Part shown: piece after piece, positions 9,104 to 17,493 of the stretch
Layout: each line of letters begins with the position of its first letter
How positions within the stretch are numbered: position 1 is the stretch's first letter
Source of the DNA: Flavobacteriaceae bacterium
GTDB taxonomy: Bacteria > Bacteroidota > Bacteroidia > Flavobacteriales > Flavobacteriaceae
Length of the DNA stretch: 64,000 nucleotides
Direction of reading: 5' to 3'
Assembly (NCBI GenBank): GCA_029248405.1
Contig: JAQWJJ010000016.1
Location: forward strand, 366,303 to 430,302
Program-made: the position numbers and the translations under genes
Notes under the pieces: model-generated
The model's input: only the letters and a program-made list of their open reading frames with translations
The model's database searches: none
What the model was told of the DNA's origin: nothing

Positions 9104-9525
9104 CTCATGTCCGCGACAATGCGCCACTGACCATCTATATTCTTGAATATGATCATGAAAGTGCCTCTCGCTTCACCCTTGTCTCTAGCCAAGTGATAAC
9201 GTCCCATGACCCAATACGCATCAGGATTTATTGAGCTAATATCTTCAAGAGTAAAGGTTAGAATGCCAGAGTCTTTCGGCGTCGGATAAGATTTCAGATA
9301 ATTGTTAAGTGTGTTGGTCCAGCCACTGGTGATCCCGTTACTGCCAAAAAATTTCAGCGCATCGCTCTGCCAATATCCTGCCATAAAACCTTCGATGTCG
9401 TGCTGACTCCAGGCGACCTCTTGTGCTTTCATAACGCGCTTAATGGCTGCTACAGCTTCGGGATCGTTTTGGCCCGAACTGATTGACCAGACCAGGCAAA
9501 ATACGCCAATGATAAATCGTTTCAT
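9094..9525 (-). CDS. secreted NTF2-like (DUF4440/SnoaL-type) protein
   Basis: 143 residues with a cleavable signal peptide (MKRFIIGVFCLVWSISSGQ). The rest has the NTF2-like cone pattern: an early helix (AAIKRVMKAQEVAWSQHDIEGFMAGY), a middle strand region, and the closing strands ARGTFMIIFKNIDGQWRIVADM. DUF4440 members are often SnoaL-like or ketosteroid-isomerase-like and many only bind ligands. It is a single-gene unit; nothing around it names a substrate. Confidence 0.85.
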   Translation of the reverse strand: MKRFIIGVFCLVWSISSGQNDPEAVAAIKRVMKAQEVAWSQHDIEGFMAGYWQSDALKFFGSNGITSGWTNTLNNYLKSYPTPKDSGILTFTLEDISSINPDAYWVMGRYHLARDKGEARGTFMIIFKNIDGQWRIVADMSCG

Positions 9526-9610
9526 ATCAAAAAGTTTTACATAAAGATACTGGCTTTTTTAGTCCATATGAAAAAATAAAAATAACTTCGAAAGCTTAAT
9601 CAGAGAATCT

Positions 9611-10519
9611 ATGGTCGATGTTACTGTTTTGACATGCAAGGCTTATGACCGGCCTGAAGTGGTGAGTGCTTACACGGATAATATTCTTTTGGAGTACCAC
9701 TACCTAAAAGCAGCACTCGAAGCGAAAGGTCTGAAAGTAGAGAGGACCTATTGGGACAACCCAGATTATGACTGGTCGCAAACCAAGGCCATTGTCTTCA
9801 GAACAATTTGGGATTACTTTGAACGTTTTGATGAGTTTTGGCCCTGGTTACAAGCGGTTCAGGCCCACACCAAGCTCGTAAATCCTATGAATTTGATCGC
9901 TTGGAATATTGACAAGCATTATCTGAAGGACCTGGACCAGTGGGGGATTCCTATAGTACCAACAATTTTTGTAGACAAGAGCCATCCATTACCTCTTGAA
10001 CTGCTGGCTAAAAACAATAACTGGGAGGCGGTCGTGGTCAAACCAGCCATTGCAGGAGGAGGTTATCTGACTTATAAATTGACTCAAGAAGAATGGCCCA
10101 AGGCACAATTGTTATTCGAAGAATTGGTGGGGCAGAGAGATATGTTGGTACAAGGGTTTGTTGAGAGCATCACGACAAAGGGCGAAATTTCACTGATGGT
10201 TTTTGACGGAATTTATACCCACGCGATCCTCAAGAAAGCCAAGTCAGGAGATTTTCGCGTTCAAGACGATTTTGGCGGTACTGTTCACCCATATCAAGCG
10301 AGAGACTCGGAAATTGCGCTTGCCGAAAAAGTCATGGCGCTTTGTGATCCGGTTCCAGCTTATGGTCGGGTAGATATTGTTTGGGATCAACGTGGTCAAC
10401 CTATGGTTTCGGAATTAGAGATCATAGAGCCAGAACTTTGGGTCCGAGAATGTCCTGAATCCGCAGCCTATTTTGCTCGAGGGATAAAGCGTTATCTCGA
10501 CACTAACGCCAACCAATAG
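9611..10519 (+). CDS. ATP-grasp family ligase
   Basis: 302 residues. The glutathione synthetase-like ATP-grasp fold is seen from VVVKPAIAGGGYLTYKL (phosphate-binding loop region), MLVQGFVESITTKGEISLMVFDG, and the metal-binding end YGRVDIVWDQRG..VSELEIIEPELW. Related stand-alone enzymes form peptide or amide bonds, for example DcsG in cycloserine formation. No biosynthetic partner genes are adjacent, so acceptor and product are unknown. The start ATG follows an AT-rich 85-bp gap. Confidence 0.85.
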   Translation: MVDVTVLTCKAYDRPEVVSAYTDNILLEYHYLKAALEAKGLKVERTYWDNPDYDWSQTKAIVFRTIWDYFERFDEFWPWLQAVQAHTKLVNPMNLIAWNIDKHYLKDLDQWGIPIVPTIFVDKSHPLPLELLAKNNNWEAVVVKPAIAGGGYLTYKLTQEEWPKAQLLFEELVGQRDMLVQGFVESITTKGEISLMVFDGIYTHAILKKAKSGDFRVQDDFGGTVHPYQARDSEIALAEKVMALCDPVPAYGRVDIVWDQRGQPMVSELEIIEPELWVRECPESAAYFARGIKRYLDTNANQ

Positions 10520-10569
10520 CACTACGATCGGACTTGTGAGGCATTGACTTTTTAGAACCGTAAAACAAT

Positions 10570-11148
10570 ATGATAATGTCTATTGAAAAATTACTTTTTG
10601 AGCGTTCAAGCCAGTGCGAACTTTGTCAAAATGACCAAGACTTAAAAGGCTATTCTGTTCCTGATTCACCCGTTGCAGATATTACAAGCCATGCGTTATT
10701 GTGTCAAAAATGTCTGTCTGATCTCGAGGGATCTGAGCATGATGAACATCATTGGCGTTGTCTTAATGATGCAATTTGGCACCCTGAGCCGGCGATACAA
10801 GTCTTGGCTTGGCGCATACTGCAACGCATCAAAGATCGCGGCTGGCCTCAGGATTTGATTGATATGATGTATCTGGATCCAGAGACGGCCCATTGGGCTG
10901 GAGCCTCAGGGGATGGGCAAGACCACCAGTCTTCTATCCAACATCGTGATGTCAATGGAGTTTTGTTGTCGCCTGGTGATTCTGTAGTTCTGATTAAAGA
11001 CCTCAAAGTCAAAGGCAGTAGTATGGTCGCCAAGCAAGGGACAGCGGTCAGAAGGATTTCCCTTGACCCCGATAACGGCACCTTTATAGAAGGTAAGGTT
11101 GGGGGGCAAACTATCGTATTAGTGACTCAATATGTCAAAAAAATATAG
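10570..11148 (+). CDS. PhnA/YjdM family zinc-ribbon protein
   Basis: 192 residues. An N-terminal zinc ribbon (CELC near residue 17 and CQKC near 47) is followed by a middle helical part and the C-terminal PhnA domain (DVNGVLLSPGDSVVLIKDL, then KQGTAVRRISLD). The name comes from its place in some phosphonate loci, but the protein does not hydrolyse phosphonates and its role is unsettled. No phn genes occur here. An ATG two codons downstream is an equally good start. Confidence 0.9.
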   Translation: MIMSIEKLLFERSSQCELCQNDQDLKGYSVPDSPVADITSHALLCQKCLSDLEGSEHDEHHWRCLNDAIWHPEPAIQVLAWRILQRIKDRGWPQDLIDMMYLDPETAHWAGASGDGQDHQSSIQHRDVNGVLLSPGDSVVLIKDLKVKGSSMVAKQGTAVRRISLDPDNGTFIEGKVGGQTIVLVTQYVKKI

Positions 11149-11156
11149 GGTTTTTA

Positions 11157-12551
11157 TTACTGTTTCCGATGCAGTGCGACGAAGTGGTGATAGAACTGCG
11201 GAATGGTTTCTATGCCTTTAAAATAGTTCCAAAGCCCGAAATGCTCGTTCGGCGAGTGAATGGCATCGCTGTCAAGACCGAAACCCATTAAAATAGTTTT
11301 TTGACCTAAAGCCGATTCGAAAAGGGACACTATGGGAATACTGCCTCCACTGCGCTGAGGCACTGGTTTTTTTCCAAAAGTACTTTCATAAGCCATCGAC
11401 GCTGCTTGATATCCTATATGATCAATAGGCGTGACATAGCCCTGTCCACCATGATGAATAGACACTTTTACACGGACACCCTTGGGGGCAATAGCTTTGA
11501 AATGTGCGGCAAATAGCGCCGAAATTGTCTCCCAGTTTTGATGGGGCACTAGCCTCATACTGATTTTGGCGTAAGCCTTACTGGCAATGACTGTTTTGGC
11601 TCCTTCACCCATATAGCCGCCCCAAATACCATTGACGTCTAGAGTCGGTCGTATGGCATTACGCTCGTTGGTGGAGTACCCTTGCTCGCCATAGACCTCT
11701 TCGATGTCTAATGACTTGCGGTAGGCCTCTAGATCAAAAGGGGCTTTAGCCATTTCAGCGCGCTCAAGTTCAGAAAGTTCTGCAACATCGTCATAGAATC
11801 CAGGAATGGTGATGTGGTTTTTTTCGTCATGCAGCGAAGCAATCATTTTGCTCAAAACATTAATGGGATTTGCCACTGCCCCCCCATAAAGTCCACTGTG
11901 TAGATCTCGATTTGGCCCCGTTACTTCAACTTCGACATAAGACAGCCCGCGCAGTCCAGTAGTGATCGAAGGTATATCGTTGGCGATCATTCCGGTATCG
12001 CTGATCAATATAATGTCATTGGCTAACTGCTCTTTGTTGTTTAAAACAAAATCTGTGAGGTTTTTACTTCCGACTTCTTCCTCCCCTTCGATCATAAATT
12101 TAACATTACAAGGCAATTGATCGGTGGCGGTCATGTATTCAAGAGCCTTGACATGCATATACATTTGGCCTTTGTCGTCGCAGGCACCACGGGCAAAAAT
12201 TGCGCCATCGGGGTGTAATGCTGTGGTTTTGATTATCGGGTCAAAAGGTGGGCTGTCCCAAAGGTCAATGGGGTCCGGCGGCTGTACGTCATAATGGCCA
12301 TAAACCAAAATTGTTGGCAATTCAGGATCTAACAGTTTTTCGCCATAAACAATAGGATTGCCTGGGGTCTGATGAATGGCCACATGATCACATCCCGCCT
12401 CTTCCAAAGCAGTTTTGACTTGCTCAGCGGTCTGAGTAACTTGTTGTTTGAATTTTGGGTCGGCACTTATAGAAGGGATTTTGAGCAATTCAATAAGTTC
12501 ACTCAAAAATCGGTCCTTGTGTGTTTCGATATAACCTGCGGCGCTTTTCAT
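11157..12551 (-). CDS. M20 family dipeptidase
   Basis: 464 residues, usual for the M20 dipeptidase/CNDP-like group. Metal and catalytic residues are visible: His-Asp in YGHYDVQPPDP, the bridging Asp in GACDDKGQMYMH, the Glu-Glu pair in IEGEEEVGS, then Asp in ILISDTGM and a C-terminal His in DAIHSPNEHFG. A lid/dimerisation domain sits between (about 190-330). There is no signal peptide, so it is cytoplasmic. It would cleave dipeptides with two Zn or Mn ions. It ends 8 bp from the convergent phnA gene. Confidence 0.93.
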   Translation of the reverse strand: MKSAAGYIETHKDRFLSELIELLKIPSISADPKFKQQVTQTAEQVKTALEEAGCDHVAIHQTPGNPIVYGEKLLDPELPTILVYGHYDVQPPDPIDLWDSPPFDPIIKTTALHPDGAIFARGACDDKGQMYMHVKALEYMTATDQLPCNVKFMIEGEEEVGSKNLTDFVLNNKEQLANDIILISDTGMIANDIPSITTGLRGLSYVEVEVTGPNRDLHSGLYGGAVANPINVLSKMIASLHDEKNHITIPGFYDDVAELSELERAEMAKAPFDLEAYRKSLDIEEVYGEQGYSTNERNAIRPTLDVNGIWGGYMGEGAKTVIASKAYAKISMRLVPHQNWETISALFAAHFKAIAPKGVRVKVSIHHGGQGYVTPIDHIGYQAASMAYESTFGKKPVPQRSGGSIPIVSLFESALGQKTILMGFGLDSDAIHSPNEHFGLWNYFKGIETIPQFYHHFVALHRKQ

Positions 12552-12610
12552 GTTGTTTTTCTTTGGTGGAGCCGAAGTTACGAAAAGTCATAATTTTTAA
12601 ATAGGGCGTA

Positions 12611-12640
12611 TTTGTTAATTATAAAACTTGTGTATATTTG
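12611..12640 (+). promoter_or_regulatory. Bacteroidota-type promoter of tRNA-Leu
   Basis: TTTG at 12611-12614, an 18-nt spacer, and TATATTTG at 12633-12640 give the textbook -33/-7 layout, 24 bp before the tRNA. Confidence 0.8.
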
Positions 12641-12664
12641 CCGTCCTAAGCAGGAAAATCCATT

Positions 12665-12746
12665 GCGGCTGTGATGGAATTGGTAGACATGCTAGACTTA
12701 GGATCTAGTGCCGCAAGGCGTGGGGGTTCGACTCCCTTCAGCCGCA
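12665..12746 (+). tRNA. tRNA-Leu (anticodon UAG)
   Basis: The acceptor stem GCGGCTG pairs with CAGCCGC. The anticodon stem CTAGA/TCTAG frames loop CTTAGGA, so the anticodon is TAG (12699-12701). A short class II variable arm and the T-loop GTTCGACTC follow, with discriminator A at 12746. CCA is not encoded. Confidence 0.97.
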
Positions 12747-12747
12747 C

Positions 12748-12781
12748 AAAAGCCCAGGCAATGCGCCCGGGCTTTTTTTTT
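12748..12781 (+). terminator. intrinsic terminator after tRNA-Leu
   Basis: AAAGCCC pairs with GGGCTTT and an inner GGC with GCC, followed by eight T's. It directly follows the tRNA. Confidence 0.85.
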
Positions 12782-12812
12782 GGATCCACACAAAATGGCG
12801 TAACTTGTCAAG

Positions 12813-13169
12813 ATGAAAGGAATCCAACAACAATTGTCCTGTGCGCTCTTTGGTGCCGTCATGAGTTTGACACCCATTGAGGCAATCGCTCAGAAATTAT
12901 ACAGTGTAGCGTATGCCCACCAGGCTCAGGTAAAGGTTTTTGTTACAGAATATGCCCACCAAGCTGATCTCTTGGTATTCAAAGTGGTCTATGATCATCA
13001 AGCCAAGGGTAATGAGGGATTTTGGCACTTCACAGATTATGCCCACCAAGCCCACAAAAAGATTTTTTTTGTAGACCATGCCCATCAAGCGGAGTTAAAA
13101 GTTCATTTCGTTAGCCACCAGCATCAAGCCTCATGGCGTAATAATGGGCTCAAACATCTTCTTTATTAA
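12813..13169 (+). CDS. secreted HQA-repeat protein (DUF6150-like)
   Basis: 118 residues: a likely signal peptide ending near ALEAIAQ-type sequence (residues 1-27), then six copies of a short repeat centred on (Y/H)xHQA. The HQA triplets begin at residues 36, 49, 62, 78, 91 and 104, so the period is 13 with one 16-residue step. Between them run alternating hydrophobic strands such as VKVFVTE and LKVHFVS. This matches my memory of DUF6150 proteins of Bacteroidota, which carry repeats of the same shape. A 13-residue period with one beta strand per unit suggests a small solenoid or a stacked sheet with an aligned His ladder. Function is unknown. Confidence 0.8.
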   Translation: MKGIQQQLSCALFGAVMSLTPIEAIAQKLYSVAYAHQAQVKVFVTEYAHQADLLVFKVVYDHQAKGNEGFWHFTDYAHQAHKKIFFVDHAHQAELKVHFVSHQHQASWRNNGLKHLLY

Positions 13170-13196
13170 GCCCGGTCCGGACTGCTCTGTTTTGGT

Positions 13197-13204
13197 TATC
13201 TTTG
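13197..13204 (+). promoter_or_regulatory. candidate -7 element ahead of the mevalonate genes
   Basis: TATCTTTG fits TAnnTTTG and lies 19 bp before the ATG at 13224. No convincing -33 element is visible. Confidence 0.4.
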
Positions 13205-13223
13205 CCAAGCAAAAGACATTGCT

Positions 13224-14306
13224 ATGACGTCAGAAGAGCACTTTTTATCAAAGCCGTATGGCCCAAAACCTGATTCTGGGGTTTTGGCCTATCAGGCGCC
13301 CAGCAATATTGCTTTGGTCAAGTACTGGGGTAAATACGGAGATCAATTGCCAAAAAATGCAAGCATTAGTTTTACTTTGGACCATTGTGTCACACAAACT
13401 CATTTGCATTTTAAAAAAAAGGAAACATCAGGGTTTTCGATTGCGGTGTTATTTGATGGGCAGCCACAGCCTTCTTTCGTTCCAAAAATTCAACAATTTT
13501 TTGACCGAATTGTCAAGTATATGCCATTGCTTGAGGCGTTTCATTTCGATATCAAAACCACCAACACCTTTCCACACAGCAGTGGAATTGCCTCTTCTGC
13601 GAGTGGTATGGCGGCGTTGACTGGTGCTTTGTTGGCGCTAGAGAACAGCTGTCTCAAAGTGCCATTAGCGCCTTCGGATTTTGAGCAGAAGGCGTCATTT
13701 TTGGCCCGTCTCGGGAGTGGCAGTGCAGCACGGAGCATCCAAGGGCCTATGGTCGTTTGGGGGAAACATCCACATATTCCTGAGTCTGACAATTTGTTTG
13801 GAACATTGTATCAAGCACCTATTGATCCGGTGTTCAGATCTTTTCAAGATACCATTTTGCTGGTCGACGAAGGCGAAAAGGTGGTGAGCAGTACAGTAGG
13901 CCACGCACTGATGCACGACCATCCATATGCCCAGTCGCGGTTTGATCAAGCGCAAAAACATTTGGCCGACCTCATGCCCATTTTGGCCAGTGGCGATTTA
14001 TTGGCTTTTAGTGATTTGGTCGAAAGAGAGGCCCTCGCATTGCATGCCATGATGCTGACCTCTGACCCAAGTTTCATTCTGATGAAGCCGAACACACTGA
14101 GTATTATTGAGGCCATCCGCCGATACAGAGCTGAAACAGGTCATCCGGTATGCTTTACCTTAGATGCAGGCGCGAATGTCCATGTCTTGTATCCGGAGCA
14201 GTGTAAATCTGCTGTCCTTCAGTTTATTGAGCAGGAGTTAAAGGGTTTTTGTAGTGGAGGCAGATATATCACGGACAGAGTTGGCCATGGATTAAAAAAA
14301 CTGTAA
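13224..14306 (+). CDS. mvaD: diphosphomevalonate decarboxylase
   Basis: 360 residues of the GHMP superfamily. It decarboxylates mevalonate 5-diphosphate to isopentenyl diphosphate with ATP. The N-terminal signature APSNIALVKYWGKYGDQLPKN is diagnostic, the ATP loop is PHSSGIASSASGMAAL, and the later ARSIQGPMVVWG and the catalytic Asp region FTLDAGANVHVL are present. It is followed 6 bp later by the mevalonate kinase-like gene and then a prenyltransferase. A role as a related bisphosphate decarboxylase cannot be excluded from sequence alone. Confidence 0.93.
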   Translation: MTSEEHFLSKPYGPKPDSGVLAYQAPSNIALVKYWGKYGDQLPKNASISFTLDHCVTQTHLHFKKKETSGFSIAVLFDGQPQPSFVPKIQQFFDRIVKYMPLLEAFHFDIKTTNTFPHSSGIASSASGMAALTGALLALENSCLKVPLAPSDFEQKASFLARLGSGSAARSIQGPMVVWGKHPHIPESDNLFGTLYQAPIDPVFRSFQDTILLVDEGEKVVSSTVGHALMHDHPYAQSRFDQAQKHLADLMPILASGDLLAFSDLVEREALALHAMMLTSDPSFILMKPNTLSIIEAIRRYRAETGHPVCFTLDAGANVHVLYPEQCKSAVLQFIEQELKGFCSGGRYITDRVGHGLKKL

Positions 14307-14312
14307 TTTTAC

Positions 14313-15266
14313 ATGAAACAGAACTCGATGCGCGGCCCCTTGTTTTATTCAAAAATCCTGCTCTTTGGCGAATACGGAATCATTAAAGATTCTAAGGGCC
14401 TATCAATTCCCTACAATTTTTATAATGGCGCGCTCAAAACACCAGAGGTTCAGACGCCAGAGACCAAGTCCTCAACCGCTCATTTAATTAGGTTTTCGCA
14501 ATACTTACGTCAAGCGACGGCGCTCAAAGAAATTGGGGTGGCTTTTGACCTTGACCGATTAGATGCAGATTTGTCCCAAGGGATGTATTTTGATTCGAGC
14601 ATTCCTCAGGGTTATGGTGTTGGGAGTAGTGGCGCTTTAGTGGCGGCAATTTATGATGGCTACGCAGATGCTAAAATTACCGTCTTAGAAAATCTTACCC
14701 GCGAAAAATTATTGCAGCTCAAAGCAATTTTTGCTCAAATGGAATCTTTTTTTCACGGCAAGTCATCGGGTTTAGATCCTCTGAACAGTTACCTAAGTTT
14801 GCCGATTTTGATCAATTCACAAGATCATATTGAACCCGCTGGTATCCCATCCCAAACCAAGAAAAGCGGTGGGGCTGTTTTTTTACTAGACAGTGGCATT
14901 ACGGGCGAAACAGCTCCAATGGTTCAAATTTTCATGGAAAAAATGAAAAATGAGGGCTTCAGAAGCATGCTGAAAAATGAATTTGTGAAGCACACTGATT
15001 CGTGCGTTGAAGATTTTTTGAGGGGTGATGTATCTTCCTTATTCGGAAATATCAAGCAGCTCTCTAAAGTGGTGTTGGATCATTTTCAGCCGATGATTCC
15101 TCAAAAATTTCACAGCTTGTGGCAAAAAGGAATAGACAGTAATGCCTATTATCTCAAACTCTGTGGTTCAGGTGGTGGAGGTTATATGTTGGGTTTTACT
15201 CAAGACCTTTCCGCAGCTCAAGCGGCCCTTAAAGACCATAAACTCGAAGTGGTTTACCAGTTCTAG
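14313..15266 (+). CDS. mevalonate kinase-like GHMP kinase
   Basis: 317 residues. GHMP kinase motifs: substrate end FYSKILLFGEYGII, the ATP loop PQGYGVGSSGALVAAIYDGY, the middle GKSSGLDPLNSYLSLP, and the glycine-rich motif 3, KLCGSGGGGYMLGF. The placement right after mvaD argues for mevalonate kinase, or phosphomevalonate kinase in a lineage with divergent GHMP enzymes. HMG-CoA synthase and reductase are not in the window. Confidence 0.88.
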   Translation: MKQNSMRGPLFYSKILLFGEYGIIKDSKGLSIPYNFYNGALKTPEVQTPETKSSTAHLIRFSQYLRQATALKEIGVAFDLDRLDADLSQGMYFDSSIPQGYGVGSSGALVAAIYDGYADAKITVLENLTREKLLQLKAIFAQMESFFHGKSSGLDPLNSYLSLPILINSQDHIEPAGIPSQTKKSGGAVFLLDSGITGETAPMVQIFMEKMKNEGFRSMLKNEFVKHTDSCVEDFLRGDVSSLFGNIKQLSKVVLDHFQPMIPQKFHSLWQKGIDSNAYYLKLCGSGGGGYMLGFTQDLSAAQAALKDHKLEVVYQF

Positions 15267-15287
15267 AGTGCTCTAATTCTTGCGCGT

Positions 15288-16193
15288 ATGCTCAGTCGCA
15301 AACAAAGACATATGTTCCTCAAACTTTTGGGCCTCTTCTCGGTGGTTCGCGGTTATGCTATTATTGTCTTGGTCTCCGCTCAAGTCCTTACAGCTGTTTT
15401 TATTTTGTCGCCAAATGACTCTATTGGGTCGGTTCTCAAGCAAATTGATTTATGGCTGCTCATTAGTGCTTCTTCGTTGGCGATTGCTGCAGGCTATATC
15501 ATTAACAATTTTTATGACAAAGAAAAGGATTTGATCAACCGGCCCAAAAGATCAATGTTGGACCGTCAGGTGAGACAACAAACGCAACTTACCGGTTATT
15601 TTCTTTTGAATTTTTGTGCTGTATTGCTGTCTAGTGCTGTATCCTTTAATGCTGTTTTGTTTTTTACAGGATTCATTTTTTTGATGTGGTATTACTCACA
15701 CCGCCTAAAGAAATACCTGTTTATTGGCAATATTTCGGCAGCCATACTCTCTGTGATGCCTCTTTTTGTTCTGGTTGTCTATTACCGAAATTTTGCACCG
15801 ATCATATTGGCTCACGCTGGATTTTTACTTTTGTTGTTAGTGCTGCGAGAGGTCATCAAGGATCTGGAAAATCTCAAAGGAGATTTGGCCCAAAATTATC
15901 AGACCATCCCAGTGGTCTATGGAGAACGTGTGGCTAAGTTTTGGGCGACACTGCTATTGGCTCTGACTTATGTCCCTACGGTGATTCTTCTGGAGTACTT
16001 TCCTATCGGTGGAATGCGGTATTATTTTTATGCGACCATTTTGATGCTGTTGCTATTTGTTGGACTGCTTTGGCGGGCAAGGGATAAGAAAGATTACTTG
16101 ATGTTGCATGCCCTGCTGCGCTTGGCTATTGTCGTAGGGATCGGCAGTATTGTTTTACTGGATTTCCAGAAGGTTCAAGTGATTTGGTCATGA
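15288..16193 (+). CDS. UbiA-family prenyltransferase (geranylgeranylglycerol-phosphate type)
   Basis: 301 residues with about 8-9 membrane segments. Both Asp-rich Mg/diphosphate motifs are present: NNFYDKEKDLINRPKR and the second DLENLKGDLAQNYQTIPVVYG. The second motif with GD and T is typical of the (S)-2,3-di-O-geranylgeranylglyceryl phosphate synthase-like branch. It moves a prenyl group onto an acceptor in the membrane. It follows the two mevalonate genes within 22 bp, so prenyl supply and use are co-encoded. The real acceptor in flavobacteria is not known from sequence. Confidence 0.85.
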   Translation: MLSRKQRHMFLKLLGLFSVVRGYAIIVLVSAQVLTAVFILSPNDSIGSVLKQIDLWLLISASSLAIAAGYIINNFYDKEKDLINRPKRSMLDRQVRQQTQLTGYFLLNFCAVLLSSAVSFNAVLFFTGFIFLMWYYSHRLKKYLFIGNISAAILSVMPLFVLVVYYRNFAPIILAHAGFLLLLLVLREVIKDLENLKGDLAQNYQTIPVVYGERVAKFWATLLLALTYVPTVILLEYFPIGGMRYYFYATILMLLLFVGLLWRARDKKDYLMLHALLRLAIVVGIGSIVLLDFQKVQVIWS

Positions 16194-16249
16194 TCAGCAA
16201 CATGATTTATAATAAAGGTCATAAAAAAACGAAGACCTGAATTAATAGT

Positions 16250-16257
16250 TATCTTTG
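16250..16257 (+). promoter_or_regulatory. candidate -7 element of the pseudouridine synthase gene
   Basis: TATCTTTG matches TAnnTTTG and lies 33 bp upstream of the ATG at 16291. No clear -33 TTG is present. Confidence 0.5.
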
Positions 16258-16290
16258 CGCAAAATTTAATCACCTGAGGTAAATCGTGTT

Positions 16291-17157
16291 ATGGCAAAAA
16301 ATGAAACATCAAAATCTGGATCCCAATCTTCAAAAGGACCGAGGTCTCAGGGGCCATCAGGGGCCAAGAAGCCATTTAAAAAACCATCTAACTTTCGTCC
16401 AGACCGCATCAAAAAATCCATCACAAGTCCGGCTGCCAAATCGAATGCCCCTAAAAAAGAAGGTATTCGCCTGAATAAGTACGTCGCCAATAGCGGAGTT
16501 TGTTCCAGACGAGAGGCCGACACCTATATTGCCTCGGGATTAGTGACGGTCAATAATAAGGTCGTCAACGTTATGGGTTATTTGGTCAAACCAGGAGAAG
16601 AAGTCAAGTTTGATGGGCGCCGCCTGCAACCAGATCCGCCAACCTATGTATTGTTGAACAAACCTAAGTCTGTTGCCTCTACCAATAGCGAATCCAAGGG
16701 ATTGACGGTCATGGATTTGATTGCCAATGCCAGTACCGCAAACTTGAAACCGGTAGGACGACTTGGTCGCAATGCAACAGGGTTGTTTTTGTTTACCAAC
16801 GACGACCAGCTCATGAACAAGCTCCACAAAAAGGGAATGCCTAGACTTTTTCATATTGAGTTGGATAAGAATTTAAAAGCAGCAGATCTGCAAAAAATAA
16901 AAGAGGGCTTTGCTCTTGGGGAACGCACTATTCAGGTAGAGGACGTGAGTTATGTTTCCAACAAACCCAAAAAAGAAATTGGCCTAAAAATCAAGAACCT
17001 TGGCAATAGTGTGATTAGAGAAATGTTTGAACACTTGGGTCATCAAGTGGTCAAAGTGGATTGTGTGACATTGGCGCATTTGACCAAAAAAGACTTGCCA
17101 AGAGGTCGTTGGCGCACACTGACCACAGAAGAAATCGACTTATTTTCAATGCTTTAA
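16291..17157 (+). CDS. RsuA/RluB-type pseudouridine synthase lacking the usual Asp
   Basis: 288 residues. A basic, low-complexity N-terminal tail (1-57, Lys/Ser/Pro-rich) leads to an S4 RNA-binding domain (IRLNKYVANSGVCSRREAD) and then the pseudouridine synthase core (YVLLNKPKS; PVGRLGRNATGLFLFTND; LTKKDLPRGRWRTLT). Family members isomerise a uridine in rRNA using the Asp of GRLD. Here that residue is Gly159 (GGT at 16765-16767), one base from an Asp codon. Everything else of the fold is intact. Either this copy binds RNA without catalysis or the substitution is a recent change. Start chosen at the ATG after a purine-rich GAGGTAAAT stretch. Confidence 0.88.
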   Translation: MAKNETSKSGSQSSKGPRSQGPSGAKKPFKKPSNFRPDRIKKSITSPAAKSNAPKKEGIRLNKYVANSGVCSRREADTYIASGLVTVNNKVVNVMGYLVKPGEEVKFDGRRLQPDPPTYVLLNKPKSVASTNSESKGLTVMDLIANASTANLKPVGRLGRNATGLFLFTNDDQLMNKLHKKGMPRLFHIELDKNLKAADLQKIKEGFALGERTIQVEDVSYVSNKPKKEIGLKIKNLGNSVIREMFEHLGHQVVKVDCVTLAHLTKKDLPRGRWRTLTTEEIDLFSML

Positions 17158-17493
17158 GGCGACATAAAATATTTTTTGATTTTTTTTTGCTTTCGATAAA
17201 ATAATCAAAAAAAAAATTACATTTGCCGTATTATTAGCTGAACTAGTGAAACAGGTTTTTACATTCGGGTTTTTGAAAATAAGGAAGTCATATTCAAAAA
17301 CAGCTTACAAGGTAAGGCACCGAAATTTAAAGCTAGCTTCCGTATTATCTGCACCGCATCTCACAGCCTTGCTCCGCAAAAAGGTTTGGGCAATGCTCCC
17401 TATTATTGTATGATTAGCGTTTGACTTTTTGACGCATTCTAGTGATTTAATCATACCATAATCTGCACACAAAAACAGTGCTTTTACTTTAAA
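17158..17493 (+). other. 336-bp intergenic leader before the polyamine operon
   Basis: No convincing ORF lies here. A TACATTTG -7-like element sits at 17218-17225, so a transcript from it would carry a 5' leader of about 260 nt. A hairpin can form between TTTTTGAA (17270-17277) and TTCAAAAA (17293-17300). I see no known riboswitch signature by eye. Confidence 0.4.
17218..17225 (+). promoter_or_regulatory. candidate -7 element of the polyamine operon
   Basis: TACATTTG is a perfect TAnnTTTG match in a very AT-rich stretch. The nearest upstream TTG is 28 nt away rather than about 19, so the -33 element is uncertain. Confidence 0.5.

Noticed and set aside
10570..11148. Phosphonate breakdown locus based on PhnA
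   Set aside because: No phn transport or C-P lyase genes are nearby and the PhnA family is not a phosphonate hydrolase.
12913..13128. Regular TATGCCCACCAAGC-like DNA units resembling a CRISPR array
   Set aside because: The units are imperfect, about 39-48 bp apart, and in frame; they encode the HQA repeats of a signal-peptide protein. There are no unique spacers or cas genes.
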